In this document: one piece after another, positions 6,117 to 10,083 of the stretch | Position numbering within the stretch: position 1 is the stretch's first letter | How the letters are laid out: each line of letters begins with the position of its first letter | NCBI GenBank assembly: GCA_035528275.1 | Contig: DATKYV010000189.1 | Coordinates: 1 to 10,083 of the forward strand | DNA length: 10,083 nt | Source: DATKYV01 sp035528275 | GTDB taxonomy: Bacteria > Acidobacteriota > Terriglobia > UBA7540 | Direction: 5' to 3' | The notes under the pieces: model-generated | Databases searched by the model: none | What the model was told of the DNA's origin: nothing | The model's input: the letters and a program-made list of their open reading frames with translations, nothing else | Translations under genes and position numbers: made by a program

Positions 6117-6200
6117 CCACCAAGGCGCCAAGGCACAAAGCCTTTTGTGGCCCTCACCTCTGGTCAAACCGATCTTCTTGGTGTCTTCGTGTCTTGGTGG
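6117..6200. repeat. Long imperfect inverted repeat of the CCACCAAG/CTTGGTGG type
   Basis: The 24-base arms at 6117-6140 and 6177-6200 pair at 19 of 24 positions around a 36-base loop. Each arm is built from near-periodic CCAAG-like words. Elements of this look are, as I recall, widespread intergenic repeats of unknown function in Acidobacteria, Verrucomicrobia and Planctomycetes. The right arm ends 23 bases from the stop of the CRTAC1-like gene, so it may also form that gene's 3' end. A smaller hairpin, CACAAA-GCCT-TTTGTG, lies at 6134-6149. Confidence 0.6.
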
Positions 6201-6223
6201 TTTGTGCCAGCGGGCGAATTCGC

Positions 6224-7972
6224 TCAGCGAGCGGCTGGGTTTCTCTCGACGATTCCCTTTCCTTCCTGAATGACGACGAACTGATTGGCGGCGAGGTTTT
6301 CCACCTTGTCGACGTGGCCGCCCGGCCACTGGACTTCGATCAGGTCAACTCGCGCTCGCTTCTCCAGACCAAAGTGAAGCCGCCGGTCGCTGTCGGAAAT
6401 ATAGCTGCCTCCGCAGCGCACTTCGCCCACTTGGACCAAATCGCCCGCGACAACCTTGACCCGCGCGCCCAGGCCCTGGAGGTTGAGCTTGAAGCCGACC
6501 GTTTGGATGGTGATCCAGTTGTTTTGATTGCCGCCCTCGTTGCGAAGAATCATCGGCGCACCATCGATGTTCTCCACGACCAGGTCAACGTCGCCGTCGT
6601 TGTCGATATCCCCGAAACCCACTCCGCGGCTCACCTGACGGGCCGTCAACGCCTCGCCCGTCGAATTGGCAACTTCCGTGAAAGTTCCATCCCGGTTGTT
6701 GCGAAAGAGCAGTTTGCGCTGCGTATAAGTCGTACCCAAACTGACGTTTTCCATCTGTGGGTAGATATGGCCATTCACTACCAGCAGGTCCACCCAGCCA
6801 TCATTGTCATAGTCGAAGAATTTCGTGGACCAACCCACGAAAGGGAAACTCACCTGCGCGATCTTCGAGGCGTAGGAAACGTCCGCGAACGTCAACTGGC
6901 CTTCCTGGCGGTACAAAGTGTTGTATTCGTCGGAGAAGTTCGTGACGTAGATGTCTGGCTTGCCATCATGATTGTAGTCGCCGATGGCGACCCCCATGGA
7001 GCCTTGCTCGTTGCCGTCCTCGCCGACGGCCGTGCCGGCAAAGAAGGCGTCCTCGGTAAAGGTGCCGTCGCGGTTGTTCCTGTAAAGGAAGTTCGGCCAA
7101 GCGTCGTTAGCCACGTAGAGATCAACCCAGCCGTCTCCGTCCAGATCGGTCCATTGCGCTGTGAGCCCAAAGCGGCCCTCGGGGTCGCTGACTCCGGCTT
7201 CCTGGGTGACGTTGGTAAAGGTCCCATCGCCGTTGTTCCGAAACAACGAGTCCCCGGCTCCCGGCAGTCCGCGCGGCCCGCACTGGACGGGGACGCCGCG
7301 GAAATTGCAGAATTTTCCTTTGCCGAACTCCGGGAGATCGTCGAGGTGGAAATCCACGTAGTTAGCGACGAAGAGGTCCAAGTCGCCGTCGTTGTCGTAA
7401 TCGCCGAAGGCCGCGCCCATGGACCAGCGCGTGTCATCCACGCCTGCCTTTTGGGTGACGTCGGTGAAAGTTCCGTCGCCGTTGTTGTGGTAAAGCCGGT
7501 TGGAGCCCAGACAGGTAACGTAGAGGTCCACCCACCCGTCGCCGTCGTAGTCTGCGGCCGCTACACCGTGCGCCCAGCCCGGTGAGGCGAGCCCGGAGCC
7601 TTCGGTCACGTCTGTAAATGTCCCGTCTCCATTGTTGCGATAAAGGGCGCTCGGGGCCTTTTGAGGATCGTTGGCCGCGTCCACGGTCAGGCTGTTGGTG
7701 AAGTAGATGTCCAGGTAGCCGTCGTTGTTGAAGTCGAAGAGGGCCACTCCCCCGCTCATGGATTCGATGATGTACTTCTTCTCGGGAGCGGAAAAGTATT
7801 TGAAGTGGACGCCGGAAGTTTGCGTAATGTCCACAAACTTTACGCCCGTGCCTCCCCCCTGCACCGCCCGCGACGAACTCCAAAGCGCGTGGCAGACGAG
7901 AGCTGCGAGCGCGACGGTCAGCAATGTGCGCAAAACGTGACGATTAGGTCTGTAGCCGGGAGACCCTGGCAA
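6224..7972 (-). CDS. CRTAC1-like secreted FG-GAP/VCBS beta-propeller with ASPIC/UnbV domain
   Basis: A 582-residue exported protein, likely periplasmic or surface-attached, of unknown molecular role; related proteins are thought to bind ligands or matrix. A hydrophobic segment at 15-31 after an Arg/His-rich N-terminus is a signal peptide or anchor. Seven calcium-type DxDxDGxxD-like loops start at residues 80, 141, 191, 276, 332, 387 and 455, matching a seven-bladed propeller. Each is associated with NNGDGTFTDVT-like strands, which degenerate in the later blades. C222 and C231 frame the FRGVPVQCGPRGLPG insert typical of the family. An ASPIC/UnbV domain fills about 495-567, ending in VQWPGGHVDKVENLAANQ. 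The start is TTG: a TGA lies three codons upstream and GAGG sits 4 bases before the TTG. A second TTG at residue 14 is the alternative. It has its own promoter and is divergent from the EamA pair. Confidence 0.9.
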   Translation of the reverse strand: MPGSPGYRPNRHVLRTLLTVALAALVCHALWSSSRAVQGGGTGVKFVDITQTSGVHFKYFSAPEKKYIIESMSGGVALFDFNNDGYLDIYFTNSLTVDAANDPQKAPSALYRNNGDGTFTDVTEGSGLASPGWAHGVAAADYDGDGWVDLYVTCLGSNRLYHNNGDGTFTDVTQKAGVDDTRWSMGAAFGDYDNDGDLDLFVANYVDFHLDDLPEFGKGKFCNFRGVPVQCGPRGLPGAGDSLFRNNGDGTFTNVTQEAGVSDPEGRFGLTAQWTDLDGDGWVDLYVANDAWPNFLYRNNRDGTFTEDAFFAGTAVGEDGNEQGSMGVAIGDYNHDGKPDIYVTNFSDEYNTLYRQEGQLTFADVSYASKIAQVSFPFVGWSTKFFDYDNDGWVDLLVVNGHIYPQMENVSLGTTYTQRKLLFRNNRDGTFTEVANSTGEALTARQVSRGVGFGDIDNDGDVDLVVENIDGAPMILRNEGGNQNNWITIQTVGFKLNLQGLGARVKVVAGDLVQVGEVRCGGSYISDSDRRLHFGLEKRARVDLIEVQWPGGHVDKVENLAANQFVVIQEGKGIVERNPAAR

Positions 7973-8018
7973 TATACCTCATCGCTGTGAGCCGTCCGAG
8001 CAATCTGCTCCGACAAAC

Positions 8019-8047
8019 AGTATGTGACAGCCCACACCCGTTGACAA
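8019..8047 (-). promoter_or_regulatory. Sigma70-like promoter of the CRTAC1-like gene
   Basis: On the minus strand TTGTCA (8047-8042, 5 of 6) and CATACT (8024-8019, 4 of 6) are exactly 17 bases apart. Transcription would start near 8012, about 40 bases before the TTG start codon. The -35 box overlaps the plus-strand TTGACA of the opposite promoter candidate. Confidence 0.45.
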
Positions 8048-8069
8048 CCGCGAAATACCCACTAGGAAT
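8041..8069 (+). promoter_or_regulatory. Candidate promoter for the EamA pair
   Basis: A perfect TTGACA (8041-8046) is followed after 16 bases by TAGGAA (8063-8068), a 3 of 6 match to the -10 box. The leader to ATG 8285 would be about 210 bases. The strong -35 and weak -10 fit an activator-dependent promoter, or chance. Confidence 0.3.
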
Positions 8070-8284
8070 GGCTCGGAACGGGGGAGAGGCGGCCCGCCGC
8101 GGAGGCTGGAGCGGCCGGGAAAAAACCGCAGCTCCGGGAGCCGGACCAGCGCGTTTGCTTCATGTTGCGCTCTGCCGCCGGTTGGAAGACAATGTCCTGC
8201 CCTTTCGCGTTCAGCGACGAATGCGAGGATCTCCGAAGGGCGGAGCATAATCCCTCGCTTTCTTCGCGAGAGCGAATTTCTATA

Positions 8285-8719
8285 ATGCCGTCACTTGCCA
8301 CGCTCAAAGCTAAATGGTTCTGGTACTCGATTCTCTGCGTCCTTTGCTGGGGCGGGTGGGCGCTTGCTTCGAAGATCGGCTCAACGGAAATCCCCGCCGA
8401 CACCATGCAGTTCCTCTTCACATTTGGAGCTCTGCCCGTAGCACTGGTCCTGACCGTGGCGCGGCGCTTCAAGTTCGAGCGGAGTCCCAAAGGAATCTTC
8501 TATGCGGTCCTTAATGGAGTCGTATCGGGGATTGGCGGGCTGGCGCTGTTTGCGGCCTACCGAACCCAGGGTAACACCTCGGTGATTACCGCCACCACGG
8601 CGCTCTATCCGATGATAACGGTGCTGCTCGCGGTCACCATCCTGCGCGAGCGGCTCTCTCGGCTGCAGATTCTCGGCCTGGGATTTGCCGCCGTGGCGAT
8701 CGTGATCCTCTCATTTTAG
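8285..8719 (+). CDS. Half-size EamA/DMT-superfamily transporter, first of pair
   Basis: A 144-residue inner-membrane protein with one EamA unit of four or five predicted helices, the size of the 5-helix bacterial/archaeal transporter group of the drug/metabolite superfamily; usual EamA transporters have two units in about 300 residues. Family marks are the N-terminal WFWYSILCVLCWGGWAL, the TALYPMITVLLA helix and the LRERLSRLQILGLG loop. The substrate is unknown. The start is uncertain: ATG 8285 puts the first helix near the N-terminus as in the partner, but its Shine-Dalgarno is poor. An in-frame ATG at 8192 would add 31 polar residues. The partner gene begins 8-14 bases after its stop, so the two are surely co-transcribed and probably work as a heterodimer. 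Confidence 0.85.
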   Translation: MPSLATLKAKWFWYSILCVLCWGGWALASKIGSTEIPADTMQFLFTFGALPVALVLTVARRFKFERSPKGIFYAVLNGVVSGIGGLALFAAYRTQGNTSVITATTALYPMITVLLAVTILRERLSRLQILGLGFAAVAIVILSF

Positions 8720-8733
8720 GCCGGCGGGTGTTT

Positions 8734-9150
8734 ATGCATCTTCCTCCCTGGTTCTGGTTCGCGATGATCGTCCTCATCTCCTGGGGTGTAGTCGGACTGC
8801 TCCAGAAGCTCTCCACCAACTATCTCTCCGCGGAGACGGCGCTCATCTGGCTGGTCGTGGGTTTCTTTCTCATTCAGCCATTCGTATACCCGGGCAAAAC
8901 GTTATGGACGTACTCCACTCGCAGCCTCGGATGGGCGCTGTTTTGCGGTTTGCTCAATGCGTTGGGAGCGTGGGCGCTGTTGGCAGCGATGCACAGCGGA
9001 GGCAAAGCCTCCATCGTCGCGCCCTTCACGGCCCTCTACCCGCTGGTTGTGGTTTTGGCTGCGCCGTTCGTTCTCCACGAATCCATTTCCCCGCTTCAAG
9101 GAGTGGGCGTGTTGTGTGCCCTGGTCGCCGTCGTCTTGCTTTCCACCTGA
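8734..9150 (+). CDS. Half-size EamA/DMT-superfamily transporter, second of pair
   Basis: The 138-residue partner of the preceding gene, with the same plan: PWFWFAMIVLISWG at the N-terminus, then helices ending in FTALYPLVVVLAAPFVLHESISPLQGVGVL. It aligns with the first protein along its whole length, so the two probably arose by duplication, but they have diverged well beyond a recent copy. Together they total 282 residues, the size of one ordinary two-unit EamA transporter. The start may be ATG 8734 or GTG 8728; the GC-rich preceding bases offer only a weak GGCGGG. The reading frame differs from the first gene. Both copies keep a full set of helices and their own start, which argues for a true gene pair rather than one broken gene. 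Confidence 0.85.
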   Translation: MHLPPWFWFAMIVLISWGVVGLLQKLSTNYLSAETALIWLVVGFFLIQPFVYPGKTLWTYSTRSLGWALFCGLLNALGAWALLAAMHSGGKASIVAPFTALYPLVVVLAAPFVLHESISPLQGVGVLCALVAVVLLST

Positions 9151-9200
9151 GCGTATGTTCCCGGATTGTCAAACCGCAGGTTGGAGGTCCGAATCGTCGA

Positions 9201-9205
9201 AGAGG
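9201..9205 (+). promoter_or_regulatory. Shine-Dalgarno of the Tat-exported protein
   Basis: AGAGG, 7 bases before ATG 9213. It selects this ATG over the out-of-frame ATG at 9208. Confidence 0.55.
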
Positions 9206-9212
9206 TGATGCC

Positions 9213-10083
9213 ATGTCAACATCCAGACGAACCTTTCTGAAAACCACAGTTGCCGGAGCGGGCGCGGCCCTGGGTGGGCTGCCGAGTCTGGCAAAAGGTT
9301 CGGCCGGCGCCGTCAAGAGCGGCGAGCTTCAACCACACGTCGAGGCCCCCTCGGGCGAGCCGCAGTACACGCGCGGAGTGGGAATTTATCCGGGCGATCC
9401 GGGGGAAGATTTCTCTCCTGTGCTGGTTGTGGAGGGATCGACCTACCGCAACCTGGCGTTGCACCGCCCTGCCTACCATTCGAGCAGCTACGACTACAAC
9501 CTGACGGCCCAGTTGGTCACGGACGGAATCAAGGATACGCGCCTTCCTGACTGGATTGCGACTTCGGCAAGCTTTCGCGGGCCGCTGCCAAAGCTCGAGC
9601 GCGAGTTCTTCCTGGACCACAACCCAACCAGCGTTATCGAGCTGAGGGGTGCGCGCCCATACGTGCAGGTGCAAATTGGGGGTGGAGAGAGCGTCCCGGA
9701 GGTGGATCGCGTTGACGTGCTCGTCGTCGCGCCCTTGGGCTTGAAACCGGAGAACTTGATGGTCAGGGTCTCGGCCTCTGAGGACGGCCGGGAGTGGAAA
9801 GAAGCAGGCAGCGTCACAGATCCCAAGCCCGTTTCCGTCGCCGGCTACCCGATGGGTTTTGCGCAGAGGGGGCAATTGTTCACACCTTCCATCCCGCTGA
9901 GCCGGGCTTTCCAGACCCGCTTTTATCGAGTCGAGTTCGAAACCGCCAACGCTCCGCCGTTTTCATTCGGCATGGAATGGAAAGTCGGCCAGGTGGCCTT
10001 CTTCCACGGGGACCAGCGGGTGGAAGTCGGAGGCCCGTACCGCTTCACCAGCGCATGGATGAGCGCCGGGCTGGGCGAGGAGT
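9213..10083 (+). CDS. Tat-exported protein with discoidin-like domain, partial; possible glycoside hydrolase
   Basis: The reading frame is open from ATG 9213 to the window end (290 codons, no stop), so the C-terminus is missing. Residues 1-33 form a textbook twin-arginine signal: SRRTFLK at 4-10, a Gly/Ala-rich hydrophobic stretch, then Ala-rich cleavage region. Export is thus as a folded protein. About 78-245 resemble a coagulation-factor 5/8 (discoidin) domain: YRNLALHRPAYHSSS and LVTDGI, YVQVQIGGG with VDRVDVLV, VSASEDGREW and RFYRVEFE. SAWMSAGLGEE at the edge may begin a second such domain. In Acidobacteria and Verrucomicrobia such N-termini often precede glycoside hydrolase modules, but no catalytic module is visible here. 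It starts 62 bases after the EamA pair and may be co-transcribed with it. Confidence 0.8.
   Translation, partial: MSTSRRTFLKTTVAGAGAALGGLPSLAKGSAGAVKSGELQPHVEAPSGEPQYTRGVGIYPGDPGEDFSPVLVVEGSTYRNLALHRPAYHSSSYDYNLTAQLVTDGIKDTRLPDWIATSASFRGPLPKLEREFFLDHNPTSVIELRGARPYVQVQIGGGESVPEVDRVDVLVVAPLGLKPENLMVRVSASEDGREWKEAGSVTDPKPVSVAGYPMGFAQRGQLFTPSIPLSRAFQTRFYRVEFETANAPPFSFGMEWKVGQVAFFHGDQRVEVGGPYRFTSAWMSAGLGEE

Larger units (their letters stand above)
5598..6223. other. Gene-free repeat and hairpin island between convergent genes
   Basis: More than 600 bases between the stops of SDR2 and the CRTAC1-like gene with no supportable gene. Along it come the terminator-like repeat (5657-5700), two tight hairpins (5861-5881 and 5912-5928), a dispersed-repeat-like segment (5947-5974), a nested stem (6006-6053) and a long imperfect inverted repeat (6117-6200). 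A perfect 10-bp palindrome GCGAATTCGC at 6214-6223 abuts the stop codon of the CRTAC1-like gene. The plus-strand reading frame crossing the area is a shadow of that gene. Confidence 0.6.
7973..8284. other. Divergent intergenic region between CRTAC1-like gene and EamA pair
   Basis: 312 bases with no clear gene, apart from a possible in-frame N-terminal extension of the first EamA protein. The two overlapping promoter candidates sit at 8019-8069. The rest (8070-8284) is GC-rich; a TCGCT/AGCGA pairing near 8255-8275 lies just before the EamA start. Nothing else recognisable. Confidence 0.5.

Noticed and set aside
6117..6200. CRISPR-like repeats in the near-periodic arms
   Set aside because: The words are only 5-9 bases long with no unique spacers and are arranged as one inverted pair, not a direct-repeat array.
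5561..7585. Very long plus-strand reading frame (674 codons) through the repeat island and opposite the CRTAC1-like gene
   Set aside because: It begins inside SDR2, crosses the non-coding repeats and then mirrors the propeller gene; its VAVVV-type runs are the antisense of the GDGD repeats.
8281..8286. Perfect TATAAT hexamer overlapping the ATG of the first EamA gene
   Set aside because: No -35 box lies at the right distance, and transcription from it would begin inside the gene; probably coincidence of the start context.
8285..9150. A single EamA transporter gene broken by a frameshift
   Set aside because: Each half has its own start and a complete single-unit fold, and half-size members are an established group. 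A sequencing error cannot be fully excluded without reads.
9216..9875. Minus-strand reading frame of 219 codons near the right edge
   Set aside because: It is antisense to the Tat-signal protein, whose frame stays open across the whole stretch with clear domain marks.

Overview
The window looks like part of a GC-rich chromosome from a soil or sediment bacterium, most likely an Acidobacteriota member or a relative; this is an inference. The grounds are a CRTAC1-type FG-GAP/ASPIC protein, a membrane cytochrome b / multiheme cytochrome c fusion, a Tat-exported discoidin-like protein of the kind common in saccharolytic Acidobacteria and Verrucomicrobia, and intergenic repeats resembling families I recall from Acidobacteria-like genomes. 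There is no rRNA, tRNA, CRISPR array, transposase or phage gene. Eight protein genes are supported. Seven are complete and the last runs off the right edge.

Left part (291-4376, minus strand): three genes point the same way but have separate spacing. Reading in their direction they are a short-chain dehydrogenase (SDR1), a PAS-LuxR one-component regulator with its own good sigma70-like promoter, and a 717-residue membrane protein. That last protein joins a five-helix, histidine-bearing membrane domain to a five-heme cytochrome c domain. The 381-base gap before the cytochrome gene holds a CRP/FNR-like palindrome, a weak promoter candidate and a leader with competing hairpins close to a very strong ribosome binding site.

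Middle (4377-6223): a divergent intergenic region separates SDR1 from a second SDR on the plus strand (SDR2). SDR2 is followed by a terminator-like inverted repeat and about 500 bases of gene-free DNA made of hairpins and dispersed-repeat-like sequence. That block ends just downstream of the convergent CRTAC1-like gene.

Right part (6224-10083): the CRTAC1-like secreted beta-propeller (minus strand) is divergent from a tandem pair of half-size EamA transporters (plus strand), with promoter candidates whose -35 boxes overlap. After 62 bases comes a Tat-exported protein with a discoidin-like N-terminal region, cut by the window end.

Functionally the left block suggests quinone-linked electron transfer to a periplasmic multiheme module, possibly under redox-responsive control. 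The right block suggests cell-surface and carbohydrate-related functions. No single operon joins the two, and I see no clear defence or mobile system. The strongest leads for novelty are the cytochrome b-c fusion with its regulatory region, the cysteine-bearing PAS-LuxR protein and the hairpin/repeat island.
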